Shown here: positions 1 to 9,522 of the stretch, piece by piece
Layout of the letters: each line of letters opens with the position of its first letter
Numbering within the stretch: the first letter of the stretch is position 1
Source of the DNA: an uncultured Alphaproteobacteria bacterium
GTDB taxonomy: Bacteria; Pseudomonadota; Alphaproteobacteria; Methylaequorales; Methylaequoraceae
Length of the DNA stretch: 58,123 nt
Assembly (NCBI GenBank): GCA_902540805.1
Contig: CACBON010000007.1
Span: 1 to 58,123 of the forward strand
Direction of reading: 5' to 3'
The notes under the pieces: model-generated
What the model was told of the DNA's origin: nothing
Database searches by the model: none
The model's input: the letters and a program-made list of their open reading frames with translations, nothing else
Made by a program: the position numbers and the translations under genes

Positions 1-2
1 AA

Positions 3-929
3 ATCGTTTCAGGTAACAGTAATATTCCATTAGCACAAGAAATATCAAATTACCTAAAAGTGCCTTTGTTAAAAGCTACAATAAAAAAATTTCCTGATAA
101 AGAAATTTTTGTCGAAATTCAAGAAAATGTTAGGGGAGAGGATGTATTTGTTATTCAGTCAACATCCTTTCCTGCAAATGATCATTTAATGGAGCTTTTA
201 GTGACAATAGATGCTTTAAAAAGAGGATCAGCTAAAAGAATTGCTGCTATTATGCCTTATTATGGTTATGCGAGACAAGATAGAAAATCAGGTCCAAGGA
301 CACCAATTTCTGCAAAACTGATTGCTAATTTAATTAGTACCGCTGGAGCTGATAGAGCACTAATGGTTGATTTACATGCTGGACAAATTCAGGGGTTCTT
401 TGATATCCCTACAGATAATTTATTTGCCGCACCTGTTTTTATTGAGGATATAAAAAAAAAATTTGATAATAATGAAACAATAATAATTTCACCTGATGTT
501 GGTGGAGTAGTTAGAGCCAGAGCAATTGCCAAAAGGCTAGATTGTGACTTAGCAATAATTGATAAAAGAAGAGAAAAGGCAAGTGTTTCCGAAGTAATGA
601 ATATTATTGGGCAGGTTAAAAATAAAAATTGCATACTAATTGATGATATTTGCGACACAGCTGGGACTCTTGCGAATGCAGCTCAAGCCCTTAAAAGTAA
701 GCATGCAAAATCTGTTTATGCCTACATTACTCATGGTGTTTTATCTAATCCTGCAATTGAAAGAATTGAAAAATCTCCAATTGATAAAATGATAATTACT
801 GATAGCATTGTTGCAAGAGATGATGTAAAAAAGTGTAATAAAATTTTACAGTTATCAATTGCACATTTAATTGGCGAAGCCATAGGAAGAATTACTGATA
901 ATAGATCTGTTTCAAGCTTGTTTGCTTGA
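3..929 (+). CDS. prs: Ribose-phosphate pyrophosphokinase, 5'-partial (start lies outside the window)
   Basis: Open frame runs from the window edge ([34 protein letters not shown]...); PRPP synthetase motifs [37 protein letters not shown]. Confidence 0.97.
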   Translation: MVSGNSNIPLAQEISNYLKVPLLKATIKKFPDKEIFVEIQENVRGEDVFVIQSTSFPANDHLMELLVTIDALKRGSAKRIAAIMPYYGYARQDRKSGPRTPISAKLIANLISTAGADRALMVDLHAGQIQGFFDIPTDNLFAAPVFIEDIKKKFDNNETIIISPDVGGVVRARAIAKRLDCDLAIIDKRREKASVSEVMNIIGQVKNKNCILIDDICDTAGTLANAAQALKSKHAKSVYAYITHGVLSNPAIERIEKSPIDKMIITDSIVARDDVKKCNKILQLSIAHLIGEAIGRITDNRSVSSLFA

Positions 930-945
930 AAAAAGGGAGAAAATT

Positions 946-1561
946 ATGAATGAAGTCAAAGTAAAAATTCATGCTGAAAAAAGACTAAAAACAGGTACAG
1001 GAAACTCCAGGGATTTTAGATCTAAGAAATTAATTCCAGGTATAATTTATGGTGACAAAAAAGAGCCTATTCCGATATCATTAAACGAGAAAGAGCTAAA
1101 ATTGCAATTAAGTGATTCTGGCTTTTTTTCAAAACAGTGTGAAATTACTGTTAATAATGAAAACTTTAAAGTCCTTCCTAAGGATGTTCAATTGCATCCA
1201 GTTAAAGAAAACATCTTGCACATAGACTTTCTTAGGGTCGGGGAAAACACAACAGTAACGCTATTTGTTCCAGTAAAATTTATAAACGAAAATGAATGTG
1301 AAGGTCTGAGGCAAGGTGGAGTTTTAAATATTGTACGACACGAAGTCGAGCTCAAAACGCCGGTTTCAAAAATTCCGGAATTTTTGGAAGCAAATCTCAG
1401 TGGCTTAGAGATTGGAGATAGTATTCACATTAGTTCAATAAATCTTGATGAAAGTGTAAAAACCAACTATTCAGGATAGAGATTTTACAATTGCTACTCT
1501 AGCACCACCGACTGTTATGAAAGTTGAAGAACCTACTAAAGCATCTGAGGATGATACGGAA
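946..1561 (+). pseudogene. rplY: 50S ribosomal protein L25 (CTC form), with apparent +1 frameshift near 1458-1462 and a fused/truncated 3' end
   Basis: Follows prs with RBS-like aagggaga before ATG 946. Frame 1 reads ...SINLDESVKTNYSG* (stop 1477-1479); removing one A from the AAAAA run gives ...SVKPTIQDRDFTIATLAPPTVMKVEEPTKASEDDTEA, typical of bL25 C-termini, ending at the moaE-derived segment at about 1562. Confidence 0.8.
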
Positions 1562-1766
1562 GCGAAATTTTCTTTTTTCCAAAAAGTAGCTTTAACTTTA
1601 AGCCAATCCATTAATCCTTCTCCAAATCTAAAACTCTCTTTTCTGTGTTTTGCTGCTACAACTATAAGGACAATATTTTCTCCTGGTTTAACTTTTCCAT
1701 ATCGGTGAATTACCAAATAATCATCAATCAAATACTTTTTCATCAATTTGTTTATTATTTTTTTTA
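1562..1766 (-). pseudogene. Internal moaE fragment, exact duplicate of 9576-9780
   Basis: Base-by-base comparison: 205 bp identical at constant offset 8014; encodes ...KKIINKLMKKYLIDDYLVIHRYGKVKPGENIVLIVVAAKHRKESFRFGEGLMDWLKVKATFWKKENFA. Confidence 0.93.
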
Positions 1767-2266
1767 ATATTTTCAATAAAATCACTTTTAACTTCAAATG
1801 AGTCCATAGACAAATGAGGTCCTACAAAGACTTTTAAATTATTTACCTTTTCTCCTAGTGAATGAAATTTTCTAATTGTATTTTCTATTATTCCATTAAT
1901 TAACCCTCTCCAGCCAGCATGAATTATCCCAAATTCTTTTCTCCCCAACACAATTATTGGGGCACAATCAGCAGTCAATATTCCGAGAAGAACGTCTTTT
2001 CTACTGGTGATCATAGCATCAGAATATTTATCTTTACAAAAATTACTATTAACATACGAAACTATATTTGAATGAACTTGATTGGCTAATATTATTTTTT
2101 TTTTATTCAAATAAAAAGAAGCAAAATTTCTATTTTTTTTTATAATCGAATCACTTTCTCCTTTGTTATAAGCACAATTTAAAGATGAAAATTTGTGTTT
2201 ACTTATTTCTCGATTTCTCGAAAAAAAACAGAAAATATAATTTTTATGCAATTTTATTTCATTCAT
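1724..2266 (-). pseudogene. pgeF: Polyphenol oxidase / YfiH-family (laccase-domain) protein, C-terminus truncated
   Basis: Motifs NQVHS, GILTADCAPIIV, GIIHAGWRGLINGIIENT, VGPHLS; native sequence stops at about 1767, where the reading frame enters the moaE-derived repeat, ending shorter than the usual family length. Confidence 0.82.
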
Positions 2267-3295
2267 TTATAATTTAAAAACTGTTGAATCAATTTTATCA
2301 CGACTTATAAAAATACATTTTATTAACCCACCCATCCCACCTGGAGATGTGAGTTTTTCAAATTGTTTGTTAAGACTTTCAATTTTCTCAGTTGAAGATG
2401 TTTGTGAAATTATATTTAAAACTCTTTCATTTATTCCATGAAAAAAAAGAAAATCTTTTTGTGAAATAGGACCATAGCTAATTAATCCTAATTTTTTTGC
2501 AATATTTTTGAAATCATTGAAATTCACATGATATGTAATATCTGACTGGAATGGAAAATCAAGAATATCGCACTTTTTTGAATTATGTATTGCTTGTAAA
2601 GTGTTAATGTTTTTTTTTAAAAATGGTCCGTAGTCAAAAATTAAAAAACCACCACCATATTGTTTTATATGTCTTAATATTTTTATGAGATAAAGGGTTG
2701 ATAAAGGAGAAATTTCAATTACGTCTCCATTTTTATAATTTTTATTAAATTTCTCTTTAGATTTAATACTTATTATTTCGTATTTATTTGAATAAGTAAC
2801 CCTTTTTTCAAACCATGAATTATTTACCTTTTCAAATTGGTTTATAGGAAGAGCATCAAAAAATTCATTGCAAAAAAAAAAAATTGGCTCTTTTTTAAAT
2901 TGAAGTTTTTTTAAAAAAATAATTTTGTAAGATGTTGAATTGAAGTTACTTAAATTATTTATTTGAAGTTTTCTTAAAAAAATAGATTTCTCATATAAAT
3001 AAAATGACATTGAATTTTTTATGAATTTTTTGAAACTTAAAATTATATCTTTCATTAATGTACCATTCCCTGGTCCTAATTCACAAAATGTATGTACCTT
3101 ATATTTTTTTAAAATAAGTAAAAAAAATATAGCCACACATTCACCAAACAATTGACTTACTTCAGGTGAAGTTATGAAATGTGATCCAATTGAATTTTTC
3201 TGATAAAATCCCTTGTCTTTTTTATACAAACAATAATTAATAAATCTGCTTAAGGAAATATGGTTAATTTTTAAAAAATCTCTAATATCTAACAT
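2267..3295 (-). CDS. SAM-dependent methyltransferase, MidA/NDUFAF7 family (DUF185)
   Basis: FCELGPGNGTLMKDI, FFCNEFFDALPINQF, FLIFDYG; located between pgeF and lgt. Confidence 0.88.
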   Translation of the reverse strand: MLDIRDFLKINHISLSRFINYCLYKKDKGFYQKNSIGSHFITSPEVSQLFGECVAIFFLLILKKYKVHTFCELGPGNGTLMKDIILSFKKFIKNSMSFYLYEKSIFLRKLQINNLSNFNSTSYKIIFLKKLQFKKEPIFFFCNEFFDALPINQFEKVNNSWFEKRVTYSNKYEIISIKSKEKFNKNYKNGDVIEISPLSTLYLIKILRHIKQYGGGFLIFDYGPFLKKNINTLQAIHNSKKCDILDFPFQSDITYHVNFNDFKNIAKKLGLISYGPISQKDFLFFHGINERVLNIISQTSSTEKIESLNKQFEKLTSPGGMGGLIKCIFISRDKIDSTVFKL

Positions 3296-4055
3296 TTTTT
3301 TTTCTAAGAAACATTGATCCTATAAGAATCATTGGTAAACATAGTACTTGCCCCATTGAGATATTCATAAAAATAAATCCAATATGACTATCAGGTTCTC
3401 TGTAAAATTCTATTGTAAAGCGAAAAATACCGTACATTATAAGAAATAGCGAAGAAATGTTTATATATTTATAATATTTCTTTTTAATAATATAAAAAAT
3501 CACAAAAAAAATTATTAGACCTTCAAAAATGGCTTCATAAATTTGACTTGGGTGTCTTAGGACATCATTTTCAAAAAACAACACACCCCAGTCAGAATTT
3601 GTTGGTCGTCCTACAAGTTCTTTATTTACAAAATTTGCTAGTCTACCCAAAAAAAGTCCAATAGGTGCACATGAGGATGCTAAATTTAAAAGATCGAGAA
3701 AGTTAATTCTTTTTGATTTTGAAAAAAAGAAAATTGATAATATTACTCCAATCAAACCTCCATGAAATGACATTCCTCCTTGCCAAATTTTTAGTATTTC
3801 GATAGGATTTTCTAAGTAGAAATTCAAATTGTAAAAAATAACATATCCTATTCTTCCCCCAAAAATAACCCCAAGAACTGCCCATCCAAGAAAATCTTCG
3901 AAAATTTTAAAATTTATATTTAAAAAATCTTTTCTTAGAATGAATTTGACATAGTAGTAGCTAAATATAAATCCAAATAAATATGATAAAGAATACCAAT
4001 AGACCTTAAAGTTAAATAATGAAAATGCTATTGGATTTAATTCATGGATATACAT
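3282..4055 (-). CDS. lgt: Prolipoprotein diacylglyceryl transferase
   Basis: Multi-TM protein with GGRIGYVIFYN, GGMSFHGGLIGV, GLFLGRLANFVNKELVGRPT, RHPSQIYEA. Confidence 0.96.
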   Translation of the reverse strand: MYIHELNPIAFSLFNFKVYWYSLSYLFGFIFSYYYVKFILRKDFLNINFKIFEDFLGWAVLGVIFGGRIGYVIFYNLNFYLENPIEILKIWQGGMSFHGGLIGVILSIFFFSKSKRINFLDLLNLASSCAPIGLFLGRLANFVNKELVGRPTNSDWGVLFFENDVLRHPSQIYEAIFEGLIIFFVIFYIIKKKYYKYINISSLFLIMYGIFRFTIEFYREPDSHIGFIFMNISMGQVLCLPMILIGSMFLRKKNVRY

Positions 4056-4056
4056 G

Positions 4057-5019
4057 CTAGAACTTTATTAAATAATTTTGTATATAATCGTTGATTCCAT
4101 CTCTAAGACTAAAAAAATTTTTATCATAACCAACTTTTCTAAGTTTTTGTAAAGATGCTTTAGTAAAATACTGATATTGTTTTCTAATTTTTTTTGGAGT
4201 ATCTATGTATTCAATTTTTTCACTCATATTACAATTTCTGTAAACGCATTTTGCAAGATAATTAAAACTTTGTGGTATTGAACTTCCAACATTAAACAAA
4301 CCACTAATTTTTGGTTTACCAATAAACCAATTGACAACATTAATCACATCTTTTACGTATATGAAGTCTCTTACCTGTTCACCGTCCTTAAATTCTGGAT
4401 TGTGAGATTTAAAAAGTTTTATAACTTTGTCGTTTCGAATCTTTTCAAAAATTTTAAGAATTATACTTTTCATATCTTTTTTATGAAACTCGTTTGGCCC
4501 GTAAACATTAAAAAACTTAAGGCCTACACACTGAGGAGGTCTATTTTTTTTTTTTGAATCTTTCCAAATAAATCTATCAATCACATGTTTTGACCATCCA
4601 TATAAATTTAAAGGTGTAAGTTGAGATAAATATTCATCATCTGAAATGTCATTGAAGCCATTTTCCCCATTTCCATATGTAGCAGCGGATGATGCATATA
4701 AAAGTCTTTTTTCCTGCTTTATACACCATTCATAAAGCATTAATGATAATCTGATATTGTTATCAATTATTAGATTTAAATTTCTTTCTGTTGTTGAAGT
4801 TACTGCTCCGAGATGAATTACAACTGAAATTTTTTTTTTGTTAGTTTTTAAGAACGAATGTAAATTCAACGGATCTATAATTTTAAAGTCAAGGTTGTGA
4901 AAATATTTATTATTAATTTTATTATGCCAATCGACTGATACTACTTCTTCACCTCTATCAACAAGATAATTAATCATATTGGATCCAATAAATCCTGCAC
5001 CTCCAGTGATTAAAAACAT
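4057..5019 (-). CDS. hldD: ADP-L-glycero-D-manno-heptose 6-epimerase
   Basis: Extended SDR: ITGGAGFIGSNMI, HLGAVTSTTE, YASSAATYG, YGWSKHVID, FNVYGPNEFHKKDMKSI. Confidence 0.9.
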   Translation of the reverse strand: MFLITGGAGFIGSNMINYLVDRGEEVVSVDWHNKINNKYFHNLDFKIIDPLNLHSFLKTNKKKISVVIHLGAVTSTTERNLNLIIDNNIRLSLMLYEWCIKQEKRLLYASSAATYGNGENGFNDISDDEYLSQLTPLNLYGWSKHVIDRFIWKDSKKKNRPPQCVGLKFFNVYGPNEFHKKDMKSIILKIFEKIRNDKVIKLFKSHNPEFKDGEQVRDFIYVKDVINVVNWFIGKPKISGLFNVGSSIPQSFNYLAKCVYRNCNMSEKIEYIDTPKKIRKQYQYFTKASLQKLRKVGYDKNFFSLRDGINDYIQNYLIKF

Positions 5020-5210
5020 TAATTTAAGACCTCTAATATTAAAAAACTTATTAAATACGTGAAAATAATAAAAGATGAAATATTAAATAAATAGATTTTT
5101 TGCTTTAGATTTTGGTTTTTTTTAAGTGAATTATAAAAAAAAACAATCCATGTAAAGAAAATTATAATATAAAAAATTATTAAAATTAAAATTATTGTAT
5201 CTTTTATCAT
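5019..5210 (-). CDS. Small hydrophobic protein (63 aa), two predicted TM segments, unknown function
   Basis: Stop overlaps the hldD start (TAATG), suggesting coupling; hydrophobic segments ILILIIFYIIIFFTWIVFF and ISSFIIFTYLISFLILEVL. Confidence 0.5.
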   Translation of the reverse strand: MIKDTIILILIIFYIIIFFTWIVFFYNSLKKNQNLKQKIYLFNISSFIIFTYLISFLILEVLN

Positions 5211-5291
5211 CTAATCAACATATTGTGTAAAATTTAAATTTTGATACTAATTGTAGTTGTTTAATGCTTAAATATATTCTATTATTAAGTC

Positions 5292-5795
5292 GTGAGTTTT
5301 GACAATCAAAAAAAAAATTTTAGTAATAACAATCCTATTGATTTCATAGAAGAATATGTGTTGAATGATGAAATTGAAAAAGTTAGAGACTCTAATGATG
5401 AAATTGTTATTTTTTCAAAAGGTGTTTGGAAAAATTATGATATTAATTTTAAATGGGACAGTAAACAAAAAATAATTGAAGTTAGCACTTATTTTGAAAT
5501 GTCAAAAAAAAATAGAATAAATAAATCAATTTATTCATTAATTTCTGATGTTAATAAGAAAGCAAATGTAGGTTTCTTTAATTATTGCACAGAACTTAAT
5601 GCCATCTTATTTAGCTACAAGATTTCAATAAAAGGGCAAGATTCTATTTCAGTAGAACAAATAAAAAATATTATAAATATTGTAATTAATGAATGCGATA
5701 GATTCTTACCAGTTTTTTTTGTTTTCTTTTATAAAAAACAAGATCCTATTCATGCTTTAGATATTGCATTATTGGACACAGTCGGAGAGGCATGA
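5292..5795 (+). CDS. YbjN-domain protein
   Basis: 167 aa; overall pattern resembles the YbjN/sensory transduction regulator family; ATGA overlap with proC. Confidence 0.6.
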   Translation: MSFDNQKKNFSNNNPIDFIEEYVLNDEIEKVRDSNDEIVIFSKGVWKNYDINFKWDSKQKIIEVSTYFEMSKKNRINKSIYSLISDVNKKANVGFFNYCTELNAILFSYKISIKGQDSISVEQIKNIINIVINECDRFLPVFFVFFYKKQDPIHALDIALLDTVGEA

Positions 5796-6604
5796 CGTCA
5801 CTTTTAATTGGTTGCGGAAATTTAGGAAAAATTATCTTAGACGGTTTTATTAAGAAGAAGAGAAAGATTTCAGTATTAGAAAAAAATATTAGAGTTTGTA
5901 AAAGTATTAAGAAAGAATTTCCCAATGTGGAATGTTTTAATGATCAAAACAAAGTTAATTGGAATAAAGTCAATTATATAATGATTTGTGTCAAACCAAA
6001 GGATTCAAAAAAAGTTGTAAGTGAAATTAAAAATTACTGTAATAAAAACCATGTAATTCTTTCTTTCATTGCTGGTCTTCAAACTAAAACTATTTCAAAA
6101 TGGATGATATCTAAAAGCTCAGTGTTAAGAATTATGCCAAATATTTTTATATCTTCTAATAATAGCTCGACCGCAGTTTATGGTGATGATTTAAATAGAA
6201 ATATCAAAAATAAAATAGTAAAGGATTTTGGTGAATTTGGAGATATTACTTGGGTAGAGAAAGAGGAAAAAATTGATTTTTTTACAGCTATGTTTGGAGG
6301 TGGACCAGCGTATCTTTTTTATATTTTAAATTGTTTAAATAAAATTATTAAAAACAACGGATTTACTGAAAGCGAGTCATTATCTGCAATAAGGCTTTTG
6401 CTAAAAGGTGTTCTAGAAGACATAAATAAAAAAAATTATAAATTTAGTGACTCAATACAAACAGTTGCAAGTAAGGGTGGCACAACTGAGGATGGTTTAA
6501 AAGTGTTATCAAAGGGAGATAGTCTGTTTAAGTTATTTGAAAAAGCAATTATGTCCGCTGAGAAGAAGTCGAAAATAATTTCTAAAAAATTGGAACAACA
6601 TTAG
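5792..6604 (+). CDS. proC: Pyrroline-5-carboxylate reductase
   Basis: LLIGCGNLGKIIL, ICVKPKD, RIMPNIFI, FGGGPAYLFYIL, VASKGGTTEDGL. Confidence 0.95.
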   Translation: MTSLLIGCGNLGKIILDGFIKKKRKISVLEKNIRVCKSIKKEFPNVECFNDQNKVNWNKVNYIMICVKPKDSKKVVSEIKNYCNKNHVILSFIAGLQTKTISKWMISKSSVLRIMPNIFISSNNSSTAVYGDDLNRNIKNKIVKDFGEFGDITWVEKEEKIDFFTAMFGGGPAYLFYILNCLNKIIKNNGFTESESLSAIRLLLKGVLEDINKKNYKFSDSIQTVASKGGTTEDGLKVLSKGDSLFKLFEKAIMSAEKKSKIISKKLEQH

Positions 6605-7902
6605 TTTTTATGCGGAATCATTATTGAAAATAAACAACCACTTAAATTTTTAGAATTACTACAAATAATTTTTGCATTAATACTTTTGGCTAAATCTTTT
6701 GCAATACTCAACCCTAAGCCTGATCCACTTTTATTAAGATTTCTGGAATTGTCTATTTTAAAAAATGGCTTAAAAATTTGTTTTTTAAATTTTTCGTCAA
6801 TTCCTGGTCCATTATCCTCAATATTAATAATAATATTCTTATTTTTTGTGTTTACATTCACATGTATTTTAGATCCATACCTTGAAGCATTTTCGAATAA
6901 ATTAAAGATAATTCTAAATAGACTATTTTTATCTGTATTGATTCGTAAATTTTTAAAACATTTGATTTTGATTTCTTTATTTTTTTTTTTTGAAGATTGA
7001 ACAACCTCATCAATTAATTTAAGAATATTTACTGTTTCAAACTTACTACTACTATTTTTCTTAGAATATTCCAGATATTCTTTAAGAAACAATTGCATCG
7101 TTTCAACATCTTTTTTAATCTGAAGAGTATCTTTTTTATTATTAAGTAATTCTAATCTCAGTTTAATTCTGGTTATTATTGTTCCTAAATCATGAGAAAT
7201 ACCAGTGAGAAAACTAGTTTTTTGCTCGATGTAATTATTTATTCTTTTTTGCATCTTAATAAAAGCGTTGCCAGCTGCTCTGATTTCCATGGCGCCTTCA
7301 GGTTTAAAATTTTTTATTTTATTTCCTCTTCCAAAATTTTCAGCAGATTGCGCTAATCTAAATATTGCTCTGATTTGTATTCTCAAAAATAAAAATGCAA
7401 TTAATGATAGAACCAATGAAGTAAATATAATCCAGAGAATATATATTGTTGGTGTCTCACTGAGTAAATATTTCTTTGGAAAATCTATTTTAAGGTAATG
7501 ATTGTTAACTGGTAAAAAAAAAGAAACAAAATTTTCTTGAAAGTCAATTTTTATATTTTCGTTAACTCTATTTTTTATAGTTTGAAAAATTTTATTTTCT
7601 AATCTTGATCTATTTCTTAAGTCCTCATTTGTACTTTTGCTCAATGATACTTTGATATTTAGTGTTTGCGCGATATTTTTAGTATCCTCTAATGAATTCT
7701 TCATGTAAAAATCCGCAAGAAGATTTATGTTGTTTCCTGCAATGTTTGAAAATCTATTTATGATTTTTTCCCAATGTCTATCATAGAAGAAAAAGATTAC
7801 AGAGCATTGGATTATTATTAGAGGTACCAAAAATATTAATAGTAATCTTGGAAGCAGTCGCCTAGGAAGCAAGTCTTTTATAGCCTTTTTAATCATATTC
7901 AC
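6601..7902 (-). CDS. Sensor histidine kinase, EnvZ-like (TM, HAMP, HisKA, HATPase)
   Basis: HAMP with PEGAMEIRAAGNAF, H-box SHDLGTIITRIK, N-box NLFENASRYG, G-box DNGPGI and SGSGLGLSIAKDL. Confidence 0.93.
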   Translation of the reverse strand: MNMIKKAIKDLLPRRLLPRLLLIFLVPLIIIQCSVIFFFYDRHWEKIINRFSNIAGNNINLLADFYMKNSLEDTKNIAQTLNIKVSLSKSTNEDLRNRSRLENKIFQTIKNRVNENIKIDFQENFVSFFLPVNNHYLKIDFPKKYLLSETPTIYILWIIFTSLVLSLIAFLFLRIQIRAIFRLAQSAENFGRGNKIKNFKPEGAMEIRAAGNAFIKMQKRINNYIEQKTSFLTGISHDLGTIITRIKLRLELLNNKKDTLQIKKDVETMQLFLKEYLEYSKKNSSSKFETVNILKLIDEVVQSSKKKNKEIKIKCFKNLRINTDKNSLFRIIFNLFENASRYGSKIHVNVNTKNKNIIINIEDNGPGIDEKFKKQIFKPFFKIDNSRNLNKSGSGLGLSIAKDLAKSINAKIICSNSKNLSGCLFSIMIPHKN

Positions 7903-8575
7903 TTATAAGCATGTAACCTTTACCTCTGATGGTTCTGAGAAAGGAATTTTCTTGATCTGAAATTAGTTTCTTTCTCAATCTGGTAATGGTTACATCAACT
8001 GATCTTAGATTAATACCATCCCCCAATAAATTAGATATTTCCTCTCTTGATACTTCTTTGTTTAAATTTTGAGTTAAATATTCAACAATTAGAATTTCTG
8101 TTGATGTAAGGCTAATACTAATTTTATTTTTAAAGAGAGCTTTTAACTTTAAATCAAATTCAAAATCACCAAAATAAACCTTTTTGGAAGAAATATTCTT
8201 ATTAAACCTCGGATTCAAAAGCTTTTTTATTCTTAAGAGTAATTCTGAAGGTTCAAATGGTTTAACTAAGTAATCATCACAACCGTGAGAATACGATGCT
8301 TTTTTTTTTTCGATTTGGTTATCTGCTGTTAACATTAATACAGGTGTGCTAAAATCAAATGTTCTGAAATGATTAAGAAATTGTATTCCATCTTTTTTTG
8401 GCATCATTATATCTAGTATTACGAGATCAAATAAAAAGAAACTAGTTAATTTTTCAGCTTCAAATGAATCTTTAGCAACACTTACTCTAAAATTATTACT
8501 TGATAGATAAATTTCTAGCAATTCTCTTATTTTATTATCATCATCAATACACAATAAATGGGGCAAATTCTTCAT
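7889..8575 (-). CDS. OmpR-family response regulator
   Basis: Receiver LVILDIMMPKKDG, MLTADNQ, LVKPFEPSEL; winged helix SVDVTITRLRKKL...IRTIRGKGYML; overlaps the kinase gene. Confidence 0.95.
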   Translation of the reverse strand: MKNLPHLLCIDDDNKIRELLEIYLSSNNFRVSVAKDSFEAEKLTSFFLFDLVILDIMMPKKDGIQFLNHFRTFDFSTPVLMLTADNQIEKKKASYSHGCDDYLVKPFEPSELLLRIKKLLNPRFNKNISSKKVYFGDFEFDLKLKALFKNKISISLTSTEILIVEYLTQNLNKEVSREEISNLLGDGINLRSVDVTITRLRKKLISDQENSFLRTIRGKGYMLISEYD

Positions 8576-8649
8576 ATAATAAATATCAAGCTATTTATAA
8601 TTTTAATTTCAATGTTATATTAATAAATCTTAACTTTAATGATTAAATT

Positions 8650-9522
8650 ATGCAAATGATCCCTTTTGATAAAAGAACAGGTTATATATGGATTAATGGA
8701 GTTTACAAAGAATGGAAAAATTGCAAAACACATGTTTTAAATCACGGATTACACTATGGTAGTTGTGTTTTTGAAGGAATAAGAATTTATGATGGAAAAA
8801 TCTTTAAGTTAGAGGAACACATAGAAAGGCTCTATGAATCTGCGAGAATTCTAGACCTCAATATTCCTTTTAAAAAAACAAAAATTAATGAAATTATTCG
8901 ACAGTTAACAATGAAGCAAAAAGTGGCAAACGGCTATATAAGACCAGTTGTATGGCGTGGAAGTGAAAAAATGGCAATTTCAGCAATTGATGCAACAACA
9001 AATATAGCCATTGCCTCTTGGCCATGGCCGTCATACTTTTCACCTGAAAAAATTTTAGAGGGAATTAGGCTAACTAAATCTAATTGGGTAAGACCGTCTC
9101 CAGACTCTGCTCCAACAAATAGTAAAGCAGCGGGTCTATATATGATTTGTTCATTGAGCAAGCACGAGGCTGAAAAAAATGGATTTGACGATGCTCTAAT
9201 GCTTGATTATCGAGGCTTTATAGCTGAGGCAACAGGTGCTAATATTTTTTTTGTTAAAAATAATAAACTGTATACACCTATACCAGATTGTTTTCTTAAT
9301 GGAATAACCAGAAAGACAGTAATTGATCTTGCAAATAAATTAGAAATCGAAATAAATGAAGATCATTTTAAGTATGACTTCTTACAAACTTGTGATGAAG
9401 TTTTTTTAACTGGTACAGCTGTGGAGATCACTCCTGTTATTTCAATTGACAATTATAAATTTAAGGTAGGAGAAATTACTAAATTACTTTTAAATGAGTT
9501 CAATAAGATTGTTAGAGATTAA
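8650..9522 (+). CDS. ilvE: Branched-chain amino acid aminotransferase
   Basis: HYGSCVFEGIRIYDG, KAAGLYMICSLSKHEAEKNGFDDALMLD, EATGANIFFV, NGITRKTVIDL. Confidence 0.95.
   Translation: MQMIPFDKRTGYIWINGVYKEWKNCKTHVLNHGLHYGSCVFEGIRIYDGKIFKLEEHIERLYESARILDLNIPFKKTKINEIIRQLTMKQKVANGYIRPVVWRGSEKMAISAIDATTNIAIASWPWPSYFSPEKILEGIRLTKSNWVRPSPDSAPTNSKAAGLYMICSLSKHEAEKNGFDDALMLDYRGFIAEATGANIFFVKNNKLYTPIPDCFLNGITRKTVIDLANKLEIEINEDHFKYDFLQTCDEVFLTGTAVEITPVISIDNYKFKVGEITKLLLNEFNKIVRD

Noticed and set aside
389-658. Antisense ORF (89 aa) inside prs
   Set aside because: Overlaps a strongly supported conserved gene; composition is a shadow of the prs frame.
1471-1797. 108-aa minus-strand ORF as a new protein gene
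   Set aside because: It is the duplicated moaE fragment flanked by antisense rplY tail and pgeF sequence; better treated as a junction product.
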